The notes beneath the pieces were generated by a model, which saw only the letters and a list, made by a program, of their open reading frames with translations, did not search any database and was not told where the DNA came from. A DNA stretch of 33,100 bases from positions 1-33,100 of the forward strand of contig JAISOT010000058.1 of NCBI GenBank assembly GCA_031275465.1. The letters run 5' to 3'. The position numbers were made by a program, and so were the translations under genes. How positions within the stretch are numbered: the first letter of the stretch is position 1; each line of letters begins with the position of its first letter. This document shows, piece after piece, positions 8,255 through 17,453 of this stretch. The stretch is from Desulfovibrio sp. (GTDB taxonomy: Bacteria > Desulfobacterota > Desulfovibrionia > Desulfovibrionales > Desulfovibrionaceae).

Positions 8255-9685
8255 TCAAAAATGTTTCTTGCGTTTTGATGAAGACGGGATATCAAGCGCT
8301 GTCCGGTATTTTGCCACGGTACGGCGGGCGATGTTCACCTGAAGGGCTTCCTTGAGCATCTCGGCGAGCCGTTCGTCACTCAGGGGCGTACAGGGATTTT
8401 CCTCCGAAATAAAATTTTTTATCAGAGCTTTTACACTTTCGGAGGCGACCTGATTGCCGTCTTCCAATTCAAGGCCGCTGTTAAAGAAGAACTTTAATTC
8501 AAACATGCCGTGGGGCGTTGCCGCGTACTTGTTTGTGGTTATGCGGCTGATTGTGGACTCATGCATGTCGATGTCGTCCGCGATATCTTTAAGGATCAAA
8601 GGAACAAGCTTTGTAATGCCGTGCTCAAAAAATTCCCGCTGCTGCCGGACAATGCTCTCCATAACTTTGTAGAGCGTGCGCTGTCGTTGTTGAAGGCTTT
8701 TAATCAGCCACGAAGCCGCGCGTATTTTTTCGTTGCAGTATTCTTTTTCCTTTTCCGAGGAATAGTTGATTTTTGCATCACACAGCGAGGAAAGGCGCAA
8801 CTGCGGCAAATCTTCATCATTCAGCAGAATTGCAAATTCATCATCAATCTTGTAAACATATACGTCGGGGCTGATATACACGGGATCGCCGCCGCCGAAA
8901 CTCGCTCCCGGCAGAGGATCAAGGCTTTGTATAATGCTCAGATACTCCTTCAAATCTTCAAAATCCAGCCTGAATTTTCGTAAAAGCGGCTTGTAGCGCC
9001 TGGCTTCCAAGTCCCCCAGATGCGACTGGACAAGTTCAACGAGAACAGGATCGCGATCATATCCGAGGTTTTTAATCTGGATGAGCAAACATTCTTTCGC
9101 GTCATGCGCGGCAACGCCAACCGGATCAAACAGCTGAACGCGCTCAAGCACGTGGAGCGCTTCTTCAGGCGTTGAAGATGTCAACTCGGCGATTTCTTTG
9201 AGGGAGGCCTGCAAATAGCCGGAAGAGGAAAGATTGCCTATAATCGCCTCGCCAATGCCTTTCTGTGTCTCGTTCATGGCGGAAAGACGCAATTGCCAGA
9301 GCAGATGGCTTTCCAGCGTCGGCTTTGCGGCATATCTGGTTTCAAGAGGGGCAATGTCGTCAGGAAGTTCCGTTTCGTGCCTCTGGGAAAGACGGGGGGT
9401 GCTCGCAAATTCGCCGAGGTAATCCTCCCAGTCGGCGTTGCGGTTCAGCTCCCTGCCATACGCATCATCATCCGTGCCGTCACGGCGGAGATCTTCAACA
9501 GTTTCACTGTCAACGCCGTCTTCCGGGGGGCCTTCTTCCAGAAAGGGGTTTTCCTGGAGTTCCTGCTGCATTGTTTCCAGAAGCTCCAGACGGGAAAGCT
9601 GCAGCAATCTGATGGCCTGTTGCAACTGCGGCGTCATGAAAAGCTGCTGATTGAGTTTTAATTGCTGACGAAGTTCCAGTGCCAT
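8255..9685 (-). CDS. rpoN: RNA polymerase sigma-54 factor
   Basis: This 476-residue protein has all three sigma-54 regions. Region I is the Gln/Leu-rich N-terminus (LRQQLKLNQQLFMTPQLQQAIRLLQL) that contacts activators. It is followed by an acidic linker with many Asp and Glu (about residues 50-95), the core-binding domain and a helix-turn-helix (DIDMHESTISRITTNKY). The RpoN box ARRTVAKYR (about residues 453-461) reads the -24 promoter element. It directs transcription from -24/-12 promoters with AAA+ activators. No clear Shine-Dalgarno precedes the ATG. The 142-bp gap upstream holds a near-consensus -24/-12 element, which could mean autoregulation. Confidence 0.97.
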   Translation of the reverse strand: MALELRQQLKLNQQLFMTPQLQQAIRLLQLSRLELLETMQQELQENPFLEEGPPEDGVDSETVEDLRRDGTDDDAYGRELNRNADWEDYLGEFASTPRLSQRHETELPDDIAPLETRYAAKPTLESHLLWQLRLSAMNETQKGIGEAIIGNLSSSGYLQASLKEIAELTSSTPEEALHVLERVQLFDPVGVAAHDAKECLLIQIKNLGYDRDPVLVELVQSHLGDLEARRYKPLLRKFRLDFEDLKEYLSIIQSLDPLPGASFGGGDPVYISPDVYVYKIDDEFAILLNDEDLPQLRLSSLCDAKINYSSEKEKEYCNEKIRAASWLIKSLQQRQRTLYKVMESIVRQQREFFEHGITKLVPLILKDIADDIDMHESTISRITTNKYAATPHGMFELKFFFNSGLELEDGNQVASESVKALIKNFISEENPCTPLSDERLAEMLKEALQVNIARRTVAKYRTALDIPSSSKRKKHF

Positions 9686-9782
9686 ATTGATTTTGTCGCA
9701 ACAAAGATGCCCGCAGGCGGCATATTGAATTTACATGTGACTATTTCACTTTTTATGGCGGAAGCCGGTTTTGGACATTGAT

Positions 9783-9798
9783 TTCAAATATTGTGCCA
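9783..9798 (-). promoter_or_regulatory. Candidate sigma-54 (-24/-12) promoter upstream of rpoN
   Basis: On the minus strand TGGCAC, 5 nt, then TTGAA matches the sigma-54 consensus at the -24 element and at TTG of the -12 element with correct spacing, but the -12 C is A. It lies about 98 bp before the rpoN start. The same stretch also offers a sigma-70-like pair (TTGCGT, 18 bp, CAATAT), so the assignment is uncertain. Confidence 0.3.
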
Positions 9799-9827
9799 TA
9801 TTTCGAAAATTACGCAACAGATCATTG

Positions 9828-11261
9828 TTAACAGAGTTTTTTATTGAGAAGCTCGTTGACGAGGGAAGGGTTGGCTTTGCCTTTTGTGGCCCGCATGACC
9901 TGCCCTACAAAAAAACTGAGCAATTTTGTCTTCCCTCCCCTGAACGCTGACGCCTCAGCCGGATTTGCCGCTATGGCGGCATCCACAGCCTCTTCCAGCG
10001 CGGCGGCGTCGGAAATCTGGCCAATCCCTTTTTCCGCGATGTACGCTTCCGGCATACAACCGCTGCTGAAAAGATCGCCAAAAACGTCATTGGCGATCTT
10101 GGCGCTTATGATTCCCTTATCCACGAGTTGCACAAGCTCTGCCAACGCCTCCGGCTTCATCGCCCAACATGATGGTTCAAAGGGGATACCGCGCGCATGG
10201 CACTCGCGCAGCAAAGGGCCAATCATGTAATGGGCCACCTTTCGCGCTCCGGACACGGCGGCGGCTTTTTCAAAAAAATCAGCTAGATCGGCGCGCTGCA
10301 CCAGCACTTCAATATCCGTTTCCGGCAGCCCCGTCATGCTCCTGAAACGGGCAAGCCGGTCTTTGGGCAATTCCGGCAGTCCGGCTTTCCATGCGGCAAG
10401 GTTTTCCTCCGCTATTTCTATCGGCAGAAGGTCCGGATCCGGAAAATAGCGGTAGTCATGGGCCTCTTCCTTGTTGCGCATGGCTTGGGTAACATTTTTG
10501 ACCGCGTCATAGAGGCGCGTCTCCTGCCGCACGGCGCCGCCGTCGTCAAGAACATCCTGCTGACGCGCTATTTCATATTCTACGGCGCGCTGAACGTTCC
10601 TGAATGAATTGAGGTTCTTCAGCTCTGCCCGCGTGCCCAAAGCGACAGAGCCCACCGTACGCAGGGAAACATTGACGTCGCAGCGAAAGCTGCCTTCCTC
10701 CATATTGCCGTCGCATACTCCCAAATAGGTCACTATGCCGTAAAGCGTTTTCAGGTACGCCGCCGCCTCGGCCGGAGAACGCATGTCAGGCTCGGAAACA
10801 ATTTCCACAAGAGGGGTTCCGGCCCTGTTCAGATCCACATAGCTGGCATTTTCATTTTGGGCGTGTATGTTTTTGCCCGCGTCGTTTTCCAGATGGATAC
10901 GGGTAATGCCGATATTTTTTTCTTTGCCTTCCGCCTTGACAGGTAAAAATCCGCGCTCGCAGATCGGCAGTTCGTACTGGGAGATCTGATAACCCGCCGG
11001 GAGATCCGGATAAAAATAATTTTTACGGGCAAATATCGAGCGGAGATTCACCGCGCAGTTTGTCGCCAGGCCCACCAGCGCGGCATAACGAACGGCGTCG
11101 CGGTTGACGGTCGGCAATGCCCCGGGCATGCCGAGACATACCTCACAAACATTTGTATTCGGCGGGCATCCAAACGCCGTCGAACATGAACAAAAGAGTT
11201 TGGAGGCAGTAGCAAGCTGAACATGCACTTCAAGGCCGATAACGGCTTCATAGCGGGCCAT
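9828..11261 (-). CDS. gatB: Asp-tRNA(Asn)/Glu-tRNA(Gln) amidotransferase subunit B
   Basis: This 477-residue protein begins [21 protein letters not shown], the GatB signature; typical GatB has about 476 residues. GatB binds misacylated Glu-tRNA(Gln) or Asp-tRNA(Asn), activates the side chain with ATP, and receives ammonia from the GatA glutaminase in the GatCAB complex. The four-cysteine zinc-type motif (FCSCSTAFG...[10 protein letters not shown]) and the [14 protein letters not shown] block are intact, and the C-terminal YqeY-like helical domain ends [10 protein letters not shown]. The ATG at 11261 has GGAAG 6 nt upstream; the in-frame extension to 11363 is not supported by the family. gatA and gatC are not in the window, so the complex is encoded at more than one locus. 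Confidence 0.96.
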   Translation of the reverse strand: MARYEAVIGLEVHVQLATASKLFCSCSTAFGCPPNTNVCEVCLGMPGALPTVNRDAVRYAALVGLATNCAVNLRSIFARKNYFYPDLPAGYQISQYELPICERGFLPVKAEGKEKNIGITRIHLENDAGKNIHAQNENASYVDLNRAGTPLVEIVSEPDMRSPAEAAAYLKTLYGIVTYLGVCDGNMEEGSFRCDVNVSLRTVGSVALGTRAELKNLNSFRNVQRAVEYEIARQQDVLDDGGAVRQETRLYDAVKNVTQAMRNKEEAHDYRYFPDPDLLPIEIAEENLAAWKAGLPELPKDRLARFRSMTGLPETDIEVLVQRADLADFFEKAAAVSGARKVAHYMIGPLLRECHARGIPFEPSCWAMKPEALAELVQLVDKGIISAKIANDVFGDLFSSGCMPEAYIAEKGIGQISDAAALEEAVDAAIAANPAEASAFRGGKTKLLSFFVGQVMRATKGKANPSLVNELLNKKLC

Positions 11262-11372
11262 AGACATCTTCCGTCTTGTCGTTGCCGGGGGGATATGTTT
11301 CCCGGAATTTCTCCACAACAGCCAGAATTCAAAGCGTTCCGTTATGCCCTCAGGGCGTTTCAACCACGGGCA

Positions 11373-13133
11373 TCAACTTTGTTTACGGGGCGCGGTACGG
11401 CTGAAAGCGGCATCAAAATACTTGCCTATTCCGTATTCACTGCGGCGAACAAAAAGCCGCGGCTCAGGACCTATGATCTGCATCTCGCGGTTTTTTGCCT
11501 GCATTTCCAAGGCAATGCGCATTTCCTTGGTACATCCGGTTGAATATGTGGAATCCATCCCCTGCCACAAAGTCGGAACCTTGGAGTTGAGCAGGGCAAA
11601 GCTTTCCTCAATATCTTCCACGGTCTGAAAACGCCAAATGTCTATATACCCGCTGCGCTGTACCCGTTCCCACATGAACATGAGATCATCACCGTCCATC
11701 CCCTCCACAAAATGCTCAGCAGGATTGATTATGTACATATTATCCATTTTTTTTCTCAAATTGTCCACAAAGACGCGGGCCAGGGAAATTGCCGTGGCCG
11801 TCTGGCCGGGGATGCTGCCGATGATGCAACTGTAAAACATTACTGATTGTGAGTTCAGGCGAGCTTTGCGCATTTTTTCAACAATGGCGTCAGACTGCAT
11901 TATTATGTCGTTTTCATTGAATTTACGCGCGGCGGCAACGTGTTCGCGAAGCTGAACGTGAAAACCTCTCTCATCATGCCAGTAACATATGATGTCTCTG
12001 GTAAATTCATGACTCGTCCCGAGCAGGATATCCGCCGCGCGCCAGCCTTTGCACAAAATAATGTCCGCCTCTTTCCAGGCTCTGGAAAACGTGACGGAAA
12101 CACGGGTAAGATTCAGTCGTTCACGTGTTCCGTCTGAAACAACCATGAGGCGGTATTCACGCAGATAACGCAATAGTTCGTTTTTACTCAAATTCTTTTC
12201 CTGCAGAACAATGCCGTTGCGCAGCCACCGCATCAGGGTTTCATCTGTTGCCATGTCCGTTATGGTGGGCGCGAAAAAATAAAACCCGGCCTTCACAGCG
12301 CAAATTACCCTGTGCCCCATGCGTATGAGCTTCTGAAGCATGGCGAGATCAAAAACAATTCCCCCGTCGGCATCAACGAGAAAAAGAACCGTGGCCGGAC
12401 GGCTGATGCGGCTTTCCACATCTTCCCTGATCCGAAGCACGGCTTTTTCCGCGGTCAACATCGTGCTGCGTATTTCGTGCGCTGGAGGAAGACGTTTCTG
12501 CCATTCCCTCGCCATGGCGGACAGGCATAAAAAACGCGTCAGTTCAAGGTAATCCAGCAGATGACGGGCCTGGTTCATGCCACACGGCAATTTCCAGCGG
12601 GGCATGCGCTCAAGGTTGCTTTTGATGTCGGGAAGCTCCAGTATCTCCTGCTGACGCAGACAGGAGGCGGAGCGCCGGTCCTGCCAGGGATCATCCAGAC
12701 CGCTCTGGGCCAGCACAAGATTGGTCATGCGTTTGACGAGACGCGAGGGGATGAGCGTACGCTGCGCGATGTGCTGGGCAAACCGATACCGACAAAAATG
12801 CAACACGCGTATGCGGTCCCGACGATCCGGGATGAAGGAACGAACCAGGCGGACGACAATCCGCCAGGCGCGGTTGTACTGTTTTTGCAGTTCGCCGTGC
12901 AGGCGTTCCGTGTGCAGCATGGCGAACGTGGCGTCGGAACAGGGCAGATAAACCTGGGGATCCTCCAATTGGAGCATAAAGGCCATCTGTTCCGGGCTGG
13001 CAATGAATTCAGGATTCATTTTCCAGGCCAGATTGTTATCCATCATCATGCTGTAGAGCCAGGCGTCAAAATACACGTCCTCGCCCAAACGGATGTCAGC
13101 CGCGCGGAGGGGAGGCAGGAATCTTTTTTTCAT
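11373..13133 (-). CDS. DUF89/ARMT1-like domain protein with a long N-terminal region
   Basis: In this 586-residue protein the first 240 or so residues are unfamiliar. From about residue 248, VLFLVDADGGIVFDLAMLQKL, then HRVICAVKAGF and EADIILCKGW, follow the pattern of DUF89 (damage-control phosphatase/ARMT1) proteins, where the motif is usually DNAGEIVFD and AKG. DUF89 enzymes are metal-dependent phosphatases acting on damaged phosphometabolites. Here the metal-site Asn and Glu are replaced (D254, A255, G258), so activity is doubtful. The C-terminal part (about residues 420-586) is also unfamiliar. It lies 16 bp after nadK and 111 bp before gatB. No strong ribosome site precedes the ATG. The DUF89 assignment is from motif memory only. 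Confidence 0.7.
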   Translation of the reverse strand: MKKRFLPPLRAADIRLGEDVYFDAWLYSMMMDNNLAWKMNPEFIASPEQMAFMLQLEDPQVYLPCSDATFAMLHTERLHGELQKQYNRAWRIVVRLVRSFIPDRRDRIRVLHFCRYRFAQHIAQRTLIPSRLVKRMTNLVLAQSGLDDPWQDRRSASCLRQQEILELPDIKSNLERMPRWKLPCGMNQARHLLDYLELTRFLCLSAMAREWQKRLPPAHEIRSTMLTAEKAVLRIREDVESRISRPATVLFLVDADGGIVFDLAMLQKLIRMGHRVICAVKAGFYFFAPTITDMATDETLMRWLRNGIVLQEKNLSKNELLRYLREYRLMVVSDGTRERLNLTRVSVTFSRAWKEADIILCKGWRAADILLGTSHEFTRDIICYWHDERGFHVQLREHVAAARKFNENDIIMQSDAIVEKMRKARLNSQSVMFYSCIIGSIPGQTATAISLARVFVDNLRKKMDNMYIINPAEHFVEGMDGDDLMFMWERVQRSGYIDIWRFQTVEDIEESFALLNSKVPTLWQGMDSTYSTGCTKEMRIALEMQAKNREMQIIGPEPRLFVRRSEYGIGKYFDAAFSRTAPRKQS

Positions 13134-13149
13134 CGGAATTTACCCGCCA

Positions 13150-14010
13150 TCAGGCAGTGGTGTTCAGAGCTATAAAGCCACGCGAATGCAGCCGGTCCAG
13201 AAAGGAAGTTTCTCTTCCCATCAGGCGCACAGCGCCGGGCAAACCGCTTACCTGAAGCAGATCTCCGGTCCGCAGGGCCTGCCCTTCCTGCCCGTCCGCA
13301 GTGAGATAGCATTCCGTGGAACCTTGCAGTATGCGTATGTCAAAAACAGCGCTTCCGTGAAAAACAATAGGGGGCATTGTATGCAGAAAAGGGCAAACCG
13401 GCGTCAAAATAAAAGCGTCAATACCGGGCTGGATCAAAGGCCCTCCGGCCGAAACGCAGTACCCGGAACTGCCCAGGGGAGTGGACAAAACAAGCCCGTC
13501 GCCGCGAAACCCGCCCACACTCTGTCCGTTGACGGAAATATCCACACTTATCAGACGGGCCAACAGGCCATGACTCAACACCACATCGTTTACAGCCAGA
13601 CCGCCGGCCTCTGCGCTTCCCGAACGCACAACGGACCAGCGCAAGGCCATATGGGAGCGGACAGCGCCGTTCCCTTCAAGACAGGCTTTTATGTGCGGCT
13701 GACAGTTCTCGGGCTGAACATCCGTCAGAAAGCCGACCCGGCCGAAATTGACGCCCAGCAGGGGCACGGCCTGGCCGGCCAGACGTCTTGCCACACTGAG
13801 CATGGTTCCGTCACCGCCAAGCACAATTACCAGAAACAAATCAGGCGCGTAATAGAGATCGTTGTCAGCCCCGGAAGCAATCATTTCAGCGGGATGCCCC
13901 TGGCAGCGCAGCCACGAGAGCAAATCGCGGGCGCAGGAAAAGGCTCGTTCATGCCCGGCTTTACAGACAAGAAGTACGCGACGTGAAGTTTTTGCCAACG
14001 TGTTGGACAT
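13150..14010 (-). CDS. nadK: NAD kinase
   Basis: This 286-residue protein has the NAD-kinase motifs: GGDGTM (about residues 65-70), the active-site loop that binds ATP phosphate, NDVVLSHG, and the glycine-rich segment FRGDGLVLSTPLGSSGY...SAGGPLIQP. The last usually reads TPTGSTAY, so the substitutions are mildly unusual. It phosphorylates NAD to NADP. The ATG at 14010 gives the family length (E. coli NadK has 292). The in-frame TTG at 14091 would overlap the end of clpA and is rejected. It starts 64 bp after the clpA stop and is followed 16 bp later by the DUF89-like gene. Confidence 0.95.
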   Translation of the reverse strand: MSNTLAKTSRRVLLVCKAGHERAFSCARDLLSWLRCQGHPAEMIASGADNDLYYAPDLFLVIVLGGDGTMLSVARRLAGQAVPLLGVNFGRVGFLTDVQPENCQPHIKACLEGNGAVRSHMALRWSVVRSGSAEAGGLAVNDVVLSHGLLARLISVDISVNGQSVGGFRGDGLVLSTPLGSSGYCVSAGGPLIQPGIDAFILTPVCPFLHTMPPIVFHGSAVFDIRILQGSTECYLTADGQEGQALRTGDLLQVSGLPGAVRLMGRETSFLDRLHSRGFIALNTTA

Positions 14011-14074
14011 ACCGGCAATTATGGAACAGACGTGCGAGAGCGCAAAATGTCCGGCAAACAGTAACCCATTGGAA

Positions 14075-16336
14075 TTATCCGGGAGAGGCAAGCAGGGAAA
14101 AGCTGTCGTCTTTCCACGTCAGCGAGGCTTTCCCGCCTTTTTTCAACGCCCCGAACAACAGTTCGCTGGCCAGGCGGTCCTCCAGTTCACCGCGCAGAAG
14201 ACGGCGTAACGGGCGCGCGCCCATGGCGGGGTCAAACCCCCTCAAGGCCAGATGCTCTCTGGCTCTGCCTGTCACGGACAGCCGAACATTGCGCCCCGCA
14301 AGCCTCTCGCGCAGTTCGCCGAGGAATTTTTCGACAATGCGCGACATCATCTCCCGGGTGAGGCTTTTGAACGGCACAAGCGCGTCCAGCCGGTTGTGGA
14401 ATTCCGGCGAAAAAGTATTTTCCACAACGCTCAACGCCTTGTGCGCCGCATCCTGTGGGCTTGACTCCCCAAAGCCTATGCTGGCTTTCGACATTTCAAA
14501 AGCGCCGGCATTGGAGGTCATGATCAGAATGATATGGGAAAAGTCCGTCTTCCGGCCGGAACTGTCCGTAAGCGTGGCATAGTCCATAACTTGCAGGAGC
14601 ACATTAAAAATATCCGGATGGGCCTTTTCCAGCTCGTCCAACAAAACCACAGAGTAAGGGGCCTTCCGCACCGCCTCCGTCAAAAGCCCGCCTTCGCCGA
14701 AACCCACATAACCGGGCGGCGCGCCGATAAGCCTTGCCACCGAGTGCTTTTCCATATATTCGCTCATGTCGTAGCGCAAAAACTCCACCCCCAGAAGACG
14801 CGCCAGACTACGGGCCACTTCTGTTTTCCCCACGCCTGTCGGCCCGTAGAACAAAAAATTTCCCGCCGGACGCCGCTCCTCGCCAAGCCCCGCACGGGAA
14901 CGAAGAATAGCGCGCACGGTGATTTCTATGGCATCATCCTGCCCAAAGACAAAATTCTTCAAATCCCTTTCCAGCGTCGCCAGACGCACCCGCTCCTTTC
15001 CTGACACGGATTGCTGGGGAATACCAGCCATACGGGCCACAACGCGTTCAACATCTCCCAGGGAAACAGAGGCAGGAGGACAGTTGCCGTCCGCATTTTG
15101 CGGAAATTTTCCCATCTGCCGGAGATGCACCGCCGCGCCGGCCTCATCCATCACATCTATGCCTTTGTCCGGCAACAGCCGGTCCCGTATGTGCCGCGCG
15201 GAAAGATCCACAATGGCCTTGAGAACGGAAGGGGCATAGCGCACGCAGTGGTGCGCCGCGTAGCGGCCGGAAAGCCCCTGGAGAATGGCAAGACAGTCGG
15301 CAACGTTCGGCTCATGCAGATCAATGCGCTGAAATCGCCGCGCCAGCGCCCTGTCTTTTTCAAAATAATTGCGGAATTCCTCATATGTCGTGGAACCGAT
15401 GCAGCGTATGTCGCCATTCGCCAATGCCGGCTTCAGAAGATTGGAGGCGTCCATTGAACCGCCGGATGTGGCTCCGGCGCCCACCAGGGTATGTATTTCA
15501 TCAATAAACAAAATGGCGGCGGGAGTGTTTTTCAGGGACTGAATGACGGCTTTGAGACGGTTTTCAAAATCGCCGCGATAACGTGTGCCCGCAAGAACAA
15601 GTCCCATATCCAGCGCAAAAATTTTCGACCCGGCAAAAACTTGCGGGACGCGCCCCTCCGCAATCCAGAGAGCCAGCCCCTCAGCCAGGGCAGTTTTGCC
15701 GACACCCGGATCCCCCACAAAAAGAGGATTGTTTTTTCTGCGCCTGCAGAGCACTTCAATAGCCCGCTGAAGCTCATCGCGCCGGCCTATCAAAGGGTCA
15801 ATCCTGCCTTTTCTCGCCAGGGCGGTGAGTTCCACCGTAAATTTGGCCAACGGTTCGTCTTCGGTTTTCGTCTCCGCCTTTTCCGTATTTATTCCAAGGG
15901 AGCCATTGCCGTCTTCCAGCCCATGGGAAACGAAAGTCAGCACATCAAGCCGTTCCACCCCCTGCTTGTGCAGATAAAAGGTGGCGTAGCTCTCCTCCTC
16001 GTCAATAATCGCGACAAGCAGGTCGCCGATCTCCACAGTCTTGCGGCCTGCGGAGCGGATATGATGAAACGCTCTGCCCAGCACGCGTTGTACGCCAAGC
16101 GTTTGCGCAATTTCCACTTCGGCCTTTTCCACGGAAATCATCTCCGTACGGAAAAAGCCTTCAAGCTGCTCACGCAGCACAGCCACACTCGCTCCGCTCC
16201 CCTCCAGAATCATTCTGCCTTTTATACTGTTTGTCAAAGCATACAGCAGATGTTCCACAGTGAGGAGATCGTGTTTGCGCCTGTGCACTTCCATAAGCGC
16301 GTCACGCAATATATTTTGAACGTCGTTGCTCAGCAT
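14075..16336 (-). CDS. clpA: ATP-dependent Clp protease ATP-binding subunit ClpA
   Basis: This is a 753-residue class I Clp/Hsp100 unfoldase. The N-terminal Clp-N double repeat (residues 1-140) binds adaptors such as ClpS. D1 has Walker [10 protein letters not shown] (about 208-216) and Walker B ILFIDE (275-280). D2 has GPTGVGKTE (498-506) and VVLLDE (563-568). An IGF loop in SKASIGFGE (620-622) is the ClpP-docking tripeptide. There is no ClpB-type middle coiled coil, which separates it from ClpB. It unfolds substrates and feeds them to ClpP. It starts 46 bp after clpS, the usual pairing. clpP is not in the window. Confidence 0.96.
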   Translation of the reverse strand: MLSNDVQNILRDALMEVHRRKHDLLTVEHLLYALTNSIKGRMILEGSGASVAVLREQLEGFFRTEMISVEKAEVEIAQTLGVQRVLGRAFHHIRSAGRKTVEIGDLLVAIIDEEESYATFYLHKQGVERLDVLTFVSHGLEDGNGSLGINTEKAETKTEDEPLAKFTVELTALARKGRIDPLIGRRDELQRAIEVLCRRRKNNPLFVGDPGVGKTALAEGLALWIAEGRVPQVFAGSKIFALDMGLVLAGTRYRGDFENRLKAVIQSLKNTPAAILFIDEIHTLVGAGATSGGSMDASNLLKPALANGDIRCIGSTTYEEFRNYFEKDRALARRFQRIDLHEPNVADCLAILQGLSGRYAAHHCVRYAPSVLKAIVDLSARHIRDRLLPDKGIDVMDEAGAAVHLRQMGKFPQNADGNCPPASVSLGDVERVVARMAGIPQQSVSGKERVRLATLERDLKNFVFGQDDAIEITVRAILRSRAGLGEERRPAGNFLFYGPTGVGKTEVARSLARLLGVEFLRYDMSEYMEKHSVARLIGAPPGYVGFGEGGLLTEAVRKAPYSVVLLDELEKAHPDIFNVLLQVMDYATLTDSSGRKTDFSHIILIMTSNAGAFEMSKASIGFGESSPQDAAHKALSVVENTFSPEFHNRLDALVPFKSLTREMMSRIVEKFLGELRERLAGRNVRLSVTGRAREHLALRGFDPAMGARPLRRLLRGELEDRLASELLFGALKKGGKASLTWKDDSFSLLASPG

Positions 16337-16382
16337 GACACTATCTTGCCGCTCTGCGGCGTTTTCCCGTCCATGATTATTT

Positions 16383-16715
16383 TCAGACCTTTTCCATGGT
16401 GCATTTCAACGGAAAACCGGCTTCCTGCGCCTTGTAACGCACCTGTTGCACCTTGGCTTCCGCAATTTCGCGCGTGAATATGCCGCACTGTCCGATGCCT
16501 TGTCTGTGAACGCTCATCATAATGGCTCTCGCCTGCCCAGGCGTCTTGTGAAACACGGAACAGATAACGCCGACGACAAAATCCATGCTTGTATAATCGT
16601 CATTGTGCAACAGCACAGCATATCTGCCCGGATCCTTAAGTTTTTTGGCAACGGTCACGCTGCCGGCTTCCTCATGGCTAAATCCGTCGTTCGGGTACGA
16701 GCCCATCTCAAACAT
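16383..16715 (-). CDS. clpS: ATP-dependent Clp protease adaptor ClpS
   Basis: This 110-residue adaptor delivers N-degron substrates to ClpA. The core VLLHNDDYTSMDFVV carries the Asn-Asp-Asp motif that binds the free N-terminus of a substrate, and the MMSVHRQGIGQCGIF helix carries the pocket His. The longer frame to 16826 adds unrelated residues. I prefer the ATG at 16715, which overlaps the end of the CYTH gene by 8 nt; an ATG at 16706 is equally possible. The overlap suggests translational coupling with the CYTH gene. Confidence 0.94.
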   Translation of the reverse strand: MFEMGSYPNDGFSHEEAGSVTVAKKLKDPGRYAVLLHNDDYTSMDFVVGVICSVFHKTPGQARAIMMSVHRQGIGQCGIFTREIAEAKVQQVRYKAQEAGFPLKCTMEKV

Positions 16716-17319
16716 CCCGCGCAAAACCAAGTTTTTTCCGCCAGAAACAGCGCTGTTTCTCGCTGAAAACAAAAGATCTCTCAAACGGCATGGTATGCTG
16801 CCGCCGCCAGTCCTGATGCAGATCATGATAATTTTTTATACTTGCCATACAATTGTCAAGCCCCAGCAATGCCGCCGTCTGCGACAGGCGGGCGGGTTCG
16901 CCTTCCAATTCGACAGCCGTCACAAAAGGCAGCACATCCAGACATACTTCCACGGCATTCAGTCGCCAGATCTCGCGGATTTTTTCATAACGCGCCGTTA
17001 CCGCATACCCCAACCCTTCCAGTATCGCGCTCACGGAAGCGCCGTCTGCGACTTCCACCTCCCGCTCGTCACAAATTTTACAACCATTTTGCGATATCCG
17101 GGGTAATTTCAGCGCAAGCAAATACCTCTTTTTATCCGGCCACTCCTGTACGCGCAGACGCAAAAGACGTTTGCTCAGAAACAGTTCGGCGCCGGCAGTA
17201 TCAAAAAGCACATTACGTTCAAAATGCGCGCAGATGTGCCGCGCCCCGTGCGTTTCCAACGCCGGCCGCAGGGCATCGAAATCGACATTCAGATATTTGC
17301 GTTCAATTTCCAGCGTCAT
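16708..17319 (-). CDS. CYTH-domain protein (CyaB-like adenylate cyclase or triphosphatase)
   Basis: This 203-residue protein begins MTLEIERKYL with the ExExK motif (Glu4, Glu6, Lys8) of the CYTH superfamily. Alternating charged strands follow (LLRLRVQEW, RYLLALKLP, CDEREVEV, VCLDVLPFVTAVELEGE), as expected for the eight-stranded tunnel that binds a triphosphate and metal. Members are class IV adenylate cyclases, thiamine-triphosphatases or inorganic triphosphatases, and sequence alone does not decide which. The C-terminal 40 residues or so (RRQHTMPFERSF...FWRKKLGFARDV) look like an addition. Its 3' end overlaps clpS. An in-frame TGA lies directly before its ATG, with a better ribosome site further upstream. 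Confidence 0.85.
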   Translation of the reverse strand: MTLEIERKYLNVDFDALRPALETHGARHICAHFERNVLFDTAGAELFLSKRLLRLRVQEWPDKKRYLLALKLPRISQNGCKICDEREVEVADGASVSAILEGLGYAVTARYEKIREIWRLNAVEVCLDVLPFVTAVELEGEPARLSQTAALLGLDNCMASIKNYHDLHQDWRRQHTMPFERSFVFSEKQRCFWRKKLGFARDV

Positions 17320-17349
17320 TCAGAGCATGGCAAGTTTGAGATTGGGCAT
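17320..17349 (-). other. Nine-codon upstream reading frame abutting the CYTH start
   Basis: An ATG at 17349 has GGGAG 7 nt upstream and reads nine codons (MPNLKLAML) to a TGA that touches the CYTH ATG, all in the same frame. The CYTH ATG has no ribosome site of its own, so ribosomes may terminate and restart there. It could instead be an old start cut off by a nonsense mutation. Confidence 0.35.
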
Positions 17350-17419
17350 TCAGTTTCTCCCTGGACTACGCCCGCTTCGGCGTTTGCCAACGCAAAGGAA
17401 TCGCGCCCGCGCAGCCGCC

Positions 17420-17446
17420 AGAGCAACGTCATTCTGAAATTGCTCT
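17420..17446. other. Stem-loop between radA and the CYTH gene
   Basis: AGAGCAA and TTGCTCT form a perfect 7-bp stem around a 13-nt loop, 7 nt after the radA stop. No U-tract follows on the minus strand, so this is not a standard intrinsic terminator. It could be an mRNA end or processing structure, or chance. Confidence 0.25.
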
Positions 17447-17453
17447 AGCACAT

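Noticed and set aside
14910-16477. Plus-strand frames up to 328 codons antisense to clpA
   Set aside because: The minus-strand ClpA motifs are intact throughout; these frames are its mirror.
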